A stretch of 64,000 nt of DNA from Baylisascaris procyonis (lineage: Eukaryota; Nematoda; Chromadorea; Rhabditida; Ascarididae). The position numbers and the translations under genes were made by a program. Location of the stretch: the NCBI GenBank assembly GCA_037389465.1, contig JAZARR010000164.1, positions 3,796,501-3,860,500 of the forward strand, written 5' to 3'. The number at the start of each line of letters is the position of its first letter. Positions within the stretch are counted from its first letter, which is position 1. This document shows positions 12,723 to 25,600 of the stretch, in pieces. The notes under the pieces are model-generated. The model did no database searches. It was not told the DNA's origin and worked only from the letters and a program-made list of their open reading frames with translations.

Positions 12723-13928
12723 GTTAGTTTTAAAAACTTCCTCCCAGTAATAATGCAGGCATACCTGTATACCCTCTTAAAGAGTCACTGATGTCCTTAT
12801 CTTTGAAATGCACGAAGTGGAGGGATAAGAATCTACAATATATGGGCATAATTTGAAATGGCAGTGAGATGCAGTGAATGATTGAATGCCCTTTCAATGA
12901 CGTTTCTGCACATATCATTAAGCATAGATTGTTGCGTTGAGAGCACTAACTCCAAATTTCATTTCCATTATTCTTCACGGGAACGGAATGAAATTGTCAC
13001 ATCCTGCAAAGCACATGCCTAGAATGGAAATAAAAGCTTATCTGAGCCTTCTAATAAAGGCCTATCGAATGATCATCGTCATCTTTGCACAAACAAAAAG
13101 GCATTAACAAATAATTTGTTATAGGGTAACGAGTGTGCATACAGTAATGATCCGATGGCTGATTGCAACGGTGCCATGTTTATCGAAACCGATGGGATGT
13201 AAGTCATTTTTTGGATTCGTACAGAAAAATCGTTGAATGAGAAAAGGAATGAGAAGATAGGGTGATTCTTCATTCGTAGTGTGCCAAAAATTATTTATTG
13301 TTACTTGAATTCCGTAGGCATAATCGTCGAAAAGTTTGATATAGAGAGCGTTTGGCTTGCTTTACCGCCTCATTGGATTCGTAACGGGGACTCAAATAAG
13401 GTTCCGAAGAAGTGAATGTCCCAATAAGCCTCTGTATCTTGTTAATCCCGCTCTCAGAATCTATCATACTTACACACACCGAAATCATTGCTGTACTCCC
13501 CAACCTCACACAACTCTGTGTCGGAGTTTCCATATCCGGCGATAGATATTACTGAACTTCCATTCATAATGTCGTTGAACCTACGTGTTTCCATGAAAAT
13601 GCAATGTAGACTATTTTTTCTTAAAGCTTGACGACCACTGTCATGGTGAGAGTTCAATTTCGGATTATCCTTCCACACTTTCAATACTTATAATATGAAA
13701 ATATTAACACAGAGAAGGTTAACAAGGCAGGTGGAGATGTGTGCCATTGAGTTGACACAATATATGCAGTTCCCCTTGGAGAGCAGCCGGTTTCATTGAC
13801 ATCTGAGGAATCATAAAAAAGGCAATTCCCTTTTGACAATGGCAACTTTTAGTAATTTCCTCATCGGAAGATCAACAAAATATTCAATTTGTGCACTTGC
13901 TCCAAACATATATTTGCAAAAATGCACA

Positions 13929-15432
13929 ATGGCACTCTTGGTCTGCACATATATATTTCTCTGTTTCTGTTATAACTTCGCCTTCCAGCTACCTAAGTTA
14001 GTGTTACGGTGTTCCGTAGCATAATCTACACTGTAAGCTTTTACTCACATTTAAGTTGACTCATCAAGTTTTTGAAAGTGCTCAGAAAAGGCATTTAACT
14101 TTAGTGCTCAGAAAAGTGCATTTAACGACTACTATGTTTCTAATTAACACCTGTTGGATTGTAGTTTGCAATTGGCATAGATGAAAAAAAAAAGAATCTT
14201 TTATGGAAGACTGGTATGAATGATCAGTTCGGTTAAAAGATGAGCGCATTATTATGCATTTTTTTATCATCTTATCGCAGTTTACATTACCTATTCGTTC
14301 AATTAGTGGGATTGCAATTGTGTATTTCGCGCAGATGCCATTTAACCTTTGTTTCCCATCAAACCGACCATAAAATATCACGCGAAATGTGCAGTCAATC
14401 GGCACGTGAAGTACTGGGTCTCACCCAATTGGCGGATATGCGTCCTCGGATTTTTCCTTGATGATCACCGACCGTGCCATTACATTATGCTGCTGAATCA
14501 GCAACCTTTTCATCCTTGTGCTAGGCAGTTTCCCATCTCATTCCTTATTTAAAAACAAATGATTCCTCATATTCTTAAATTGAACATTCTTTTGTAAAGA
14601 ACGACACTTTCCAATTACTGACTATGAGTCTCTTTGTTGCTTTCTCTATTTTCATAAAAGCAGTATTGCCCGTCATCAATATACGAAACAATAAGACAAT
14701 TATTATTCATTTGTAATATTTTTCGATAAGTTGATAGTGTCGATTGCAAAAAATGCCCTTAAATTTCACAACGGACAGCAAAGAGAAAGGCTTTTATATA
14801 CTCTGAGATACTATAAAGGATATCATTGATGAAGTAAACAAATATAATGTTGAAACTTTTGATATTTAATTCCGAATAGCAGTGACCACCACTTCATCAA
14901 ACTTGACTGAAATGAATTCATTAGATGATTGGTCGAGATGACTCAAATTTCAGCCCTCAAAAGTGCTTCACACATACCGACTGCTACGACATGAGAGAAC
15001 CACCTATGTGGTGTGCTCGTGCTCCCAATCACGAATGGACGTAAGTTTCTCTTTGTTGTAGATGCACCATCGTTCCATCAATTCCCACTGACGGCTTATA
15101 TTACCCTCATTTTCATTCCTAAAAAATATACAATCCTCTCCATAGAGTAGGGTGGGGACCATGCCTGCACAGCCGCAACCTGGGCGTCCTACGCATCAAC
15201 TTCGCGGGTCAATTTCGCCTCAAATTGCATAGTGCGGAAGAGAGGCAGTTCCGTCCCGCTCCCCCTCGCAATTCAATCTGCTTCCCACCACCCCTCCCCC
15301 CTTCTTTCCTGTAGATCGAGGCGCCCTCAGCTTTGCCCTGTGAATGAGAATAGTCTCACAACCCGCTGCAGACATTTTCAAAGGCGCGTAATGCATTTCT
15401 TTTCATTCTATTATACTTCGTCCAGTTATTAA
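13929..15432 (+). CDS. Putative small secreted cysteine-rich peptide
   Basis: A three-exon model, in frame throughout: 13929-13996, 14954-15040 and 15315-15432 (TAA), giving 90 aa. Exon 1 is a hydrophobic leader (MALLVCTYIFLCFCYNF) typical of a signal peptide. Exon 2, after a clean ATTTCAG acceptor and before GTAAGT, encodes CFTHTDCYDMREPPMWC and a following N-H-E-W. Exon 3, after CCTGTAG, adds two more cysteines (LCPVNENSLTTRC) before a basic and aromatic tail. Mature cysteine spacing is C-x5-C-x9-C-x15-C-x10-C. The donor of exon 1 (GTTAGT) is weaker, and an upstream in-frame ATG at 13839 exists. The family is not recognised. Exon 2 is the best supported; the last exon could use a different end. 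Confidence 0.45.
14078..14128 (+). repeat. Short tandem duplication, about 25 bp x 2
   Basis: GTGCTCAGAAAAG followed by (T)GCATTTAAC occurs twice in tandem within the first intron of the putative cysteine-rich peptide gene. Confidence 0.7.
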
Positions 15433-18400
15433 GATTGTCGTCCTTGGAATCCTTGAGTGAGAGAACTTGATTGACTTCTGAATTTGAATTCGGCATTCTT
15501 GAATCTAAAAATATTGCCTATAATTTTTTAAAGCGTAATTTAAAATGCTAATAATTGTGAATTTTCTTAGCGGTGCTTCAACAGTTCGATATGTATTATT
15601 TTAATTCTGAAATACTAAAAACTGAGCTCAATATTTTTAATGCCTTAATGCTATTTGTTTTTAAGTGAGACAGGCTGTCACTGCGATGATAAGTTACGGT
15701 CATGTATAATCAATCGCATTATATTGACAAGAGATGTCAGGTATTTGGAATATTCTTTCTGCTACCCGACAAATCTTTGGTACTGCAAGTGACCCCAAGA
15801 AGGAAGTGCAGTTTTCCCGCCTGCTAGTTTTTTTTACAGACGAATGTCGTATTTTTTCGTGAAAATGATAACATGTGAAAAAATTGTGTAATCTGTGAAG
15901 GAGTTCTTTCTTTTGTTTATGTCTCTGATATAAGAATAAATAAAAGCATTCTAAAACAACTTTCTGGAACAGTGACTTTGTGGAAGAAACCTCCTGACCA
16001 GAAACTAAACGCGGGATTTGTTTCCATGGTCCAAGGTGAAGGGACCTCAAGTACATCATGTGAGGTGAAGGCGATGAACGACCACACATGCGCTAAGTGC
16101 ACCTGGAGACTGACGTTGTAAGCATAAAGCAGAAAGAGTTTAATCCTATTTTAAGGCGGAATTATTGGCGTTGTAGATGAAGTCACACAACGCTGCCGTA
16201 GAAAATACTTAAAGCACTTAAATTTGCACAGTTAAATTACGGTTCTTTGGCTAAAGATTGCAGACTTAGTGACTTGCAATTCCTTCACACACGATGTACA
16301 TCATATCATGTAGCCTATGTTTCAAAAGAACTGTCACTGCAACATAGCGGGACATCCAGGTTGATGTTGGCTATTCCATAAGCATCGTTTCCTTTTTTTA
16401 GAATGCAAAAGTTTGTATCACTTGGTCATCTGTATCACATCACTTGTATCACTCACAAATCTCTTGGAGTGTTGTTACTGTTGTTACTTACTGTTGTCAT
16501 GAAGAAAAGAAGCAGTGACACTTAGACTATAACAGTCTGCGAAGTTAGTCATTAGAAAGACATCAAAATTATAGGTAGAGGAAGATAGTATATTAATAAT
16601 GAGCAGTATTATGGAGATATTTAAATGATTTCAAATCAAAAATTTTGCTTCCGCTGCTTTAGGAAGTATAAATGGTGAACTTCTGATTGAACTATATCGC
16701 ATGTTTGTTCTTTATGAATCGATTATGAAACCCCAAAACTTGTTCAAGTTTAAAGTAAGAACCTTAGAAATCATAGAGAGATTCTGATCATAAAGAGATC
16801 CTATCGTTAACTGTTTTAAAAGTGATTATTCGCTAATTCAAAGGCTAATTTTGATTTTATAGAATCTCATAAAATAGTTCACTCCTTAGCACTTCTTAGC
16901 AACATGGCAGCTGTGATGCTGAATAAAATATACAAAAAATACCGTCTGTTAACCAAATGTTTTAACCTTAATACTAGCTGTCCTCACAGGATGCTTTTAG
17001 AAACATTCACGAATTCAGCGATGGAGAGATAATGATAAACGAAAATTATAAAATCCGGGCCTAGACAATACCTGTATTTAATAAGGAACTTTACGTTTTC
17101 ATAAGGAGTCCAGAAAATGGAAACTCCGGATAAATCTGAACTTTACTGGTCACCAAACTTGTTTCTATGAGTTTTTTAAAATATGAATGCTTAAGTTAAC
17201 GGAGCAAAAACGTATAAAAAGTAATGATGTGATGCATTGACAAAGCATTTAAGATTTTAGAGTTGCATTCAGAAGAGCCACACCGTACAGTACCTTTACT
17301 TTGCCGCAAATGGAAAAACCTCACCTCACCCAAAAAACCACAAAAAAGTTAAAATCGAAATCAACTTGCTCGGTTATCGCCACTGAAATAAACGGTTTAT
17401 GATTTGAGCACAAATTATGAAGGTGGAATCGTGCGAATTTCGCTCTTAAGTTATCTTCAATTTTCGCTATTTTCACACGACGTTCTCTTAAGCCTCACTG
17501 ACTTAATGATTCGCCCTTAACGCAGTTGAAGCAGTTACTGCAAGTCCTATTCAACGAGCTTGCATATTTGTCTTCAGATCCCTACCTTGCAAACTGTTGA
17601 GGTCTAAAGAAATATGAAGTCCGTTAAATATTGATTTACACATATCGATATACTGAAATGAAATGAATCTATAACCGAAGGTTTCTATATTAAAGGACAC
17701 CCCGATATAAAACACTGGTAAAAATCTGTTGATATACACAAAGAAACGACACAAAACCCCTGAGAGGATAGAAGAAATGAAAAAAAAAAATTATTGAAAA
17801 CACTGCAGAGAATATAATCCTTTAATCCCGTTATAAGCGATCAACATTACAAACACTTCACATGCCTTCAAAATCATGCCAATGCCAGCTGACAGCATTT
17901 GCCTTATGGGATTGATGAGATCGGTGCTGCAACATTTTCCAGCCATCTCAAAGATTCAGATGCAGTTGCATAAATCCATTTAATCACTGCACGTGACAGT
18001 TGAGTGTACGCAGTCGAAAATCCTCCTCTTAAGACAAATACAACTGTAATATTTCATAAATTTTCTGACCACTTATTTAGAGGTGCACCATTTACTATTT
18101 TATGTGTGCTACTTACTGCCTAATTGAAGTATAATTGGAAAAGATGAAAAAGGACTGTAGACCTGGCCTTATTACTCTCACTGCATCATCAACCGTTTTC
18201 AATCCAAGAATACATGACAAAAACGTGTCCAACGGGTTTGCACGATATCCGCTGCAATAATCGATTGCAAAATTTGAGTAAGAAATAGTCGAAATGCGGA
18301 CGGATTATGAAATGCGGCCCGATTGGCGAAAAACCATCGTAAAAATTTGTGCATCCTTCGATTGTGAGAGGAGTGCAGTATTATAGTTCAGCAGAGATGT

Positions 18401-19141
18401 TTTATGATATTTGACTGCTTTCTGCTTTGAGTTCGTTTTATGCACTTGGCTCACCCGTATTGTTGGACAATATTAGCAATAAGGTGTTGACTGTGGATTA
18501 CTGTGATGGTGGCTGGTAGTTTTGAGGCTGTTAATTGCTTGAATATAGGAAAAAGAGGTGTAAGACGATCTTGAGAGGGAGATAGAGAGAAAAAAAAAAG
18601 AGAAAAAAGATGTTGTTAAAACGTGAAATGTTCGTTTATTATGAGGAAAAGGTTTCCCGTTTTGTCCTCACAGCAACTTTTCCTTCACATTCCAAACTGT
18701 ATCTCAGCATAGACGTTTCTCACTTGCATACTTGTTCCATATCTCCTTGTTAGTGTTTCGGAGGTGCTCACTTTCATTTGTGGCCGTTTGATGTAGTCAA
18801 ACGGTTGCATCTCCGACATCGTTTCAGTACTTCTCGTGGCCAATGTAACCTTTCAAGATACAGAACGATGTTCGCAGAGCGAAACTACAAGATGGGCGAA
18901 ACGACTCGACGACTGCTGCTGTATGACCAGTACAAGTGAGCTACTGTAGAAACCAAGCAGAGAGGCAAAATCCAATGTGAACAGCAATCTACGACTTCAT
19001 GGACACAGGAAATGTTTAATGCAATGGGGTTTACGGTGTTGTTGCGTATCTGTCTGTGCACATACACACTGCAGGGTTCGCTGTTCGCGACGGATGCGCA
19101 TCGTCGTGCTGGTGACTTGAGTGGTTGTCGAGTTGAGATTG
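15433..19141. other. Intergenic stretch, nothing recognised
   Basis: About 3.7 kb of AT-rich sequence. The longest open frame (minus, 15700-16089) has no family motif and no splice context. The promoter of the downstream two-gene cluster presumably lies toward the right end; no specific element was identified. Confidence 0.5.
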
Positions 19142-19630
19142 ATGGTTGAGAGGATGGATGTAGGTGGAGTATGGAGTACCTGGCAGAATGTGGTGACGAG
19201 CTTTTGTGAGCAGATTCACCAAGCGCTTAAATATGATGTTTTTGACGAAGATTTACGCCGTTATCCGAATCAGTTAAAGTATGGTGGCATTATTCTGCCT
19301 ATCGCATTGTGTATTGGTAATTTACTAAACTGTTGATTGGGACTGAGAATAGATATTGTGCCCTTTTTACTTCTTTGAAGGGTCGATGGAGGTGAACGAG
19401 TTCACGCCTTTTTCGAGCATTCCTTTGAGCGCTTGGTCAGCATTTAGTAAAGCAGTTTGCAAAAATATATTTCATGCACGTGTCTCTTTGCAAATTTCGT
19501 TGCTTATTGCTTTTCTCTCGTTTGCATAGATGCTAGACTTGCCTATATTGGTGGATTATGTGGAACGTTGACGTCATCGGTTTGCATTTCATGTTGGACG
19601 ATGCTAATAATTAAAGAGCTTATGCTTTAA
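19142..19630 (+). CDS. Small predicted membrane protein, first gene of an apparent operon with ttc-5
   Basis: Two exons, 19142-19316 and 19530-19630 (TAA at 19628), join in phase 1 to give 91 aa. The N-terminal half is soluble, with VWSTWQNVV and YDVFDEDLRRYPNQLKYG. The C-terminal half holds two hydrophobic stretches, GGIILPIALCI and the longer LAYIGGLCGTLTSSVCISCW region followed by MLIIKELML. It probably spans or inserts in a membrane. Codon 1 could also be the ATG at 19154. Only 26 nt separate its stop from the ATG of ttc-5, and a TTTGCAG acceptor lies in that gap, which indicates polycistronic transcription resolved by trans-splicing. The protein family was not recognised. Confidence 0.6.
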
Positions 19631-19656
19631 ATTGATAGATAAAAACATTTGCAGCG
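19631..19656 (+). promoter_or_regulatory. Intercistronic region with predicted spliced-leader acceptor
   Basis: This 26-nt gap holds an A-rich stretch and the acceptor CATTTGCAG ending at 19654, two bases before the ttc-5 ATG. There is no room for a separate promoter. Confidence 0.55.
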
Positions 19657-22600
19657 ATGGATTTGCTCAAAGAAAAGATCGAAGAAGCAGAACATTTTCG
19701 TGATCGATACTACGAGTACCATCCTGGATCGAAGTTCGCTGATAAGTCGAAAGCAGTCAGAGAGAAGGTTATTCCCCTACTGCAGGTGATTTTATAATAA
19801 GTTTCGTTCCATCGTGCAGTACATCTATTCGGCAGATGACAGCGAAAAATTTGCTATGGCTGTATTTGCTATGTCCTCTCTATGCTCCCATCCCCCTCCT
19901 CACTGTCTGCTTTGGATCTTGGCTAGAAGCGCTCTTAATGACAAGCACTCGATCAGTTGATGGTTTTTGGAATTCAGTTGAAAGGTGTGTGATGAGGTCC
20001 TGAAAGACAAAATCGTGGAATTCACTCATAAGGTGTCTACATCGAATGCATTTTGACTGTCATAATTTTGGCTGGGCAGTATGAGCTTTCATATGCTCAA
20101 ACCTTGCATCGAATGTTTACAATTTGAAGGCAACTGATACTAATGGTTAGCAGGCACTAAAATATTATTCCTAGTTTGCTCTTTGGTAAAGCATTCAGTC
20201 TGATGTTGTCAGTCTTTGCCAGATGATGCATTCGTAGTCACCAAGCTGTTATGTTTCAAGAGGTGTTTGGAACAGTGTGCACTAAGTAACGATCATAATC
20301 CTATAGCACAAAATCTTACATCTTTATGTGCGTATACTTTTTGCTGTCTAATTCCATTTGTTCTTGCAATTTTAGACATAACCCATAATTATTAGTGTTT
20401 GAATATATGGTTTTGGAGTTTTGAGTGGCCCCGGAACCAGCTGCCTATTGCCTTCAGTTGCCGTACTTCTTGAATTATGGGCTGTGAATGCCGTAATGCA
20501 CTCAACTATTACCTGTATTCTGATAAAATAACTACGCCACTCATTTGCGTATATGCTTCACGAAATTTTCATCTGTGCTTATCTTATAATGGGCATTCCT
20601 TAATACTCATACATTGACCGTCTAAAGTTTTGCTATTTTCCGCATGTTCACTTCAGGACATACCGTTAGAAATCCGTGGATCGTCATCTCTAAGTGCTGA
20701 GCACAGTCTTCTTTGTGGTCGCATTCTGAATATTTGTATGGAGTATGATCCGAAGTGCGAGAAGCATCTGACTCAAGCCGTTAAACTAAACCCTTACCTA
20801 GCAGAAGCATGGAACGAGCTTGGCGAATGTTTATGGAAAAAGAACGATCACGAAGCAGCTATCGACTGCTTTAAGGTTTGTCTCTTTCTTTAATTCTTGT
20901 TTTTGTCTGCTCAGAAAGATAACACTGCATACTATAATGTCCTGGCATCTATATTGCATACTATCGGCAGTAAAATATTCAAGACCGAAATTGATTCATA
21001 TTTATCATAAACGGATGTTTTCGGTTCACTTCGTCGAAGAATCGTTCTGAAAATGCGTTTTTCCATTATAGCTGCTTCAGTTGACAGATGTTTCTTCAAA
21101 GAATATGACAGAGGGCATTTATATTTTTTTACAGAATATTAATATATTTATTACAGAATGTTAAATGCGTAATTGAAGAGAAAAAGAAATGAAGGTGCGA
21201 CACAGACTTGCCGTTGATTCTGATTAAGTGGAATATCATATCTCATATTCGCTCACTTTTTGCACCATTTCCCAACTCGAATTTTCTCGAATATGAGAGA
21301 GTTATGTGTGCGATGTTCGCACTGAATTTTGAAACGTTCACGTCGATGTGTTTCACTGTTGAAAATCAATAAATTTTTCATAGGTTTTTATTTAGCAGCA
21401 AAATGTTGCATTCGAGGTTTTTACTTGAAGTGTTCTTATGCTATGAAGTCTATTATTACAAGAGCCAAGATTTTAAAATATCGAAGGGTGACAGATGTTT
21501 TCTTGACAAAACTGCATTGCCACATTGAAACTCGTAGCACGCAATACTCGCCATCGGAATATTCTTAAGGAAAGGCGTTTTCAGCAGTGATGATAATCCG
21601 ATGCTTCTCGACAAAACCTATTGCACTTTCTGTGTATACGAATAAAAGAGCAGAGAAATGAATAGCACTCGAAACGAAACAACGATTTAGCATCGACCCA
21701 GCTGGGGGAGCAGGGAGATTGGGCTGAAAGACTGCATTCTCTTCATCCATCCATCAATAAGAGTCTGAAATGTTTACTAATGTGTCTGTCTGTAGAAATC
21801 GTTGTCGCGAGAACGTACAGCGAAATGCATGTGTGCGTTGTCATCAGCACTTCGTCAGCATGCGTTAATGACAACAGATAATAAGAAGCGTGACCAGATG
21901 AGGGAAGAGGCGGCTCGGTTATGTGCTGAGGCAGTCCGTATCGACAGCGATAGCGGTACTGCGTGGCACGCACTTGGTAATTCGCACCTCACCGACTTCT
22001 TCGCTAAGGGACAGACCAATGAGCAAATTATGGTACGCTTTCGTTACTGCTAAATGTGCTCACCAGAACTTCCAGAAGACCACCTTGCACGTTTTCTCAT
22101 ATTCCGCCTTCTCCTGAAGGTTACCTGGGCAGTCTGCAGATGCATAAGTTCACTCCACAACAGATATTTTGGTGGTCGGAAACTATTAAATGAGCAGCTT
22201 GTTTTAATCGTAATGCGGTCAGTATAACCGAAGCGGGATGTGCCGTTATTAACTGAAAGAGATATCTCGAAGGTACAAATTTTCATAGGAAGTGAGATTG
22301 AGTGTGCCTGGGAGATGCAGTGATGGGAGTAAGGAAAGTGGAGAGTTGCCACACTTTGGCTTCGTTTCTCTTCTAAAGTACCTGGATTGAATGCTTCGTA
22401 AATTAAATCTTGAACAGTAGCACCGTTGCAGAGAAGTGCACGGGAAGCATACGAGAAGGCATTGACTTTGGGTGACGAGCATCTGAGTGCGGATCTGCAC
22501 CTCAACTATGCAACTGCACTGAAATTCGACCAAGATTATGGGAAGTGCTTAGAGCATTTACACATTGCTTGCACGCGCGATCCTGAATTCTTCGATGCTA

Positions 22601-25600
22601 AAGAACGATACGAAGGTCTATGTTTATTTCTTACACGACTTTCAGAGGCCGTTGAACGTAAAGGTATGAATTATAGCGTGTGAACGTTTTATTATGCGTA
22701 TGAAACTTGAATCTTAAATCCCGGAGGTGCTGAAGTGTTTGCGATGTGATCGCATTGCTTGTTCAAAAATTTCCACTCTTCACGGCGGTTTTGTGCTTGG
22801 TCACCTTCAAGTTTTAGATTAGTAGAAGTCGTGTGGATTTTATTGGGATATGCTAATAAGCTTCTTAACACAGTGTTAATGCGCTTAATAAATTCCGTGT
22901 AAAAAAATGCTTTAAAAAGAAATTAAAGTCGATGAGGTGATCGTAAAGCTTCGACTTTTTTGAATGAGAAGGCTCACTGTCTCTAGGATTCTTCATGTCT
23001 ATACTTGCAAATCTTGTGCCAGATGAGTGCTGCAAATTTAGGAATCCTGACCGGAAAGTCTATTTTTCTAAAAAGGGAGCATTTTCACGTACGCTTGTGC
23101 CTCAGCTCTTTTTACAGTTCTTTCGAAGATTTTGGAATGTTCTGAAGCGCTATATCCTCGTTGAGTGGTCGAAAAGTAACCCACTCCACAACGAATGAAC
23201 GACGTTGATGTATTGATTATGCCAAAGTGCGTTTCGCATAAATTGCTATTTTCTCCGCTTCGCATATTTTGGCGCGAATGGAGGAAAATACCTAGTCGAC
23301 CTCAAATCTTGATGCAAATTTAAACTCAACTTTGGGAACCTTTTGAAACCTGTGAGATTGAAAGTTGTGTTATTCAGTAGTTGAGACAATACTCATAGCG
23401 GTGTATAATATTTTCTTTATGGTCTTCACTTTCCACGTTTTTTGACACGGCTTGATTCTGAGGTTCGTTGCCTAAAAAATCCCTCTCGGTTTTTGTCTCT
23501 GATTTTCAGTTTTCATAGCGGAAACAAATGGAATTAGCGCAAAGTGCATCGAAGATTCCTAGATTTTGTTCCAAGTATGCCAGATTCTTCGTCAAAGCGT
23601 CAGCTACTCTTTTTCTCCACTCCTTCTGCTACACCTAATCCTAAAATAAAAAAGGAAGGTTTGCTGGATGGGAGAGGTCCTTTTTTGCTTCTGCTCACAT
23701 TGCTAGTTTAGAGTATTCTTTCGGTTAAATTTCCTATATTTTGAGTTGTTCAAATAAAGTTTCTTTCAGGAAAACTGAAGGCGAAACGACTTCTCGAGTT
23801 CCAAAAATCGTTGAGTAAAACTGAACCTAATCACAGCCAACCGATCAGTATGCGATTAGTAGGTGGTGGGAAACAAACATTGAAAGAAGTCGATTTCAGC
23901 TCCATTCATGAGGGCCTTAATGAGGACGTTGTCATTGTTGGAAGAGTCGTTGGTATCGTGCCTAATCCAGAAGCTATCCCGTTGTCAGTTGCTTTCTTTG
24001 TAATAATCTGTTTAAAAGTGGTATTGATGAATACTTGTTGAAATTTATGGGTAGTTGATAGGTGTAGATAAATAACAGCAGCAATGCTGTTGGAAATTCT
24101 TTGAATCGATTTATTTGCGGCACGCTAAACAGTTATTCGTGCTAATGTCCCGTTGTTTAAGTTGCAATGTGAGTTTTATTAGTGGTTGGTGAGGGAGAGG
24201 GAAAGAAGATATGCACATTGCCAGAATCCCGTGAGGAGAGATTTCGGCAGGTGAAAAATCAGTCTTTCATAGTTCGCAAAGCTGACCTTCCATTAAAAAA
24301 GTAGAAGTTCCTGAAGCATTCCGCTTCCTTGCACATACAATCAAAAAAATTTGCTGTCGCAAATTCATCCATCATCTTCGGAAATTATAAAGATTCCTCT
24401 AACTTTTGCGTCGACAAAGGTTTTTTTATGACTCTTTTTACAGTCTGTAGGATGTTTTTGTAAGTACAAGCGGTTAAGGTGGAAAAAGACCAAAGCATGC
24501 AGAATGACCCTCTGATCTGCGGTCGTCTTTGTTTACGACATTAATTCTTCAATAATTGCACTCTGATGGTTTCAGAAGAAATAAGATTTTTATATGCTGA
24601 GGTGAGAGGGGGCTGTTAGACGGATAGAAAGAGCGACAGGTCTCTTGTGGTTGGAGCTTCAAATGCCCTTCCATCATCTAAGCGTTGATTAAGAACAGAA
24701 TTTGGGTTAGAGTCGTTTGAAGATGAAGCATTTATAACTTCCTTCTTTAAATCGTTTTCACATTCGCTCGCAAAGGTCGTTTTGCGCCCATTTAGTTTAC
24801 TCGAATAGACAGAGTTTTGCCTTCCCCTCCCCCATCTGTACAGGGCTGTTGCGCTTCTGGTTTGGAAATATTTCGCTCCCTCCTGGTAACATCGAACAAA
24901 GACGTTGGTCGTGGCTTATACAGTTCTTGCTGCGCGGTCACTTTTATTGGTGATGGTTGCAACTCGCTCATTTTGCTTCAGCTCCTTTTCATGTATCAGA
25001 AGCTGCTTCCACCACTTTTCGATACCTCCTCTCGTTCCCTCTTATGGTCGCAATGCTTGGACGGGACCAGACCAGCTGCGAATGCACAAAATCTTCAAAA
25101 CTTGATAATGCAAATAAAAAGTCCTTGAAAAGGATGGATGTATAAGTGAACCTTCCAGGGCAAGTAGCATCCAACGATGTTTTCATAGAATATTATAAAA
25201 TCTCCAAGGATTTCATCTCTTCACCTTTTTGAGAAATCTTTTTTTATTACTGCAACAAATCTCCTAGGGTGACAAGATTTTACATGCAAATATTGAGGCA
25301 AATTGCATGATCTGGTTTTGGTTAGTGAAAGAATAGTTTCAGAATTGCTGTGAGAGGAGTCAAAAAGTTAAATTAGGGATGCTTTTAACCAAGAGAATGG
25401 CATAAGGAAGGAAAGTTGTTTTTACCTATTATTTTAACAATGTTCTTATTTACCGGCATTCTTGCAATGCTCACTGTGCACATTCCCATAAAGTTTGGCA
25501 TTTTGGGTGAGACTTCGGGGCAGAAAACGATTTCCGTAGCAAGGTCTTTGGTACTTCGACATGGCTCTTGTGATCTCATATTGAGGTTCAGTCACTTTAT

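Noticed and set aside
15700..16102. 129-aa minus-strand ORF
   Set aside because: No recognisable domain, no splice signals, and a second overlapping frame is equally open.
20876..21795. Possible microexon in ttc-5 (seven codons at about 21396-21416)
   Set aside because: Direct joining of exons 2 and 3 already aligns without a gap to the TTC5 family, so the extra residues are not needed.
22050..22533. 151-aa and 94-aa minus-strand ORFs
   Set aside because: They are shadows of ttc-5 exon 4 and its flanks on the opposite strand.
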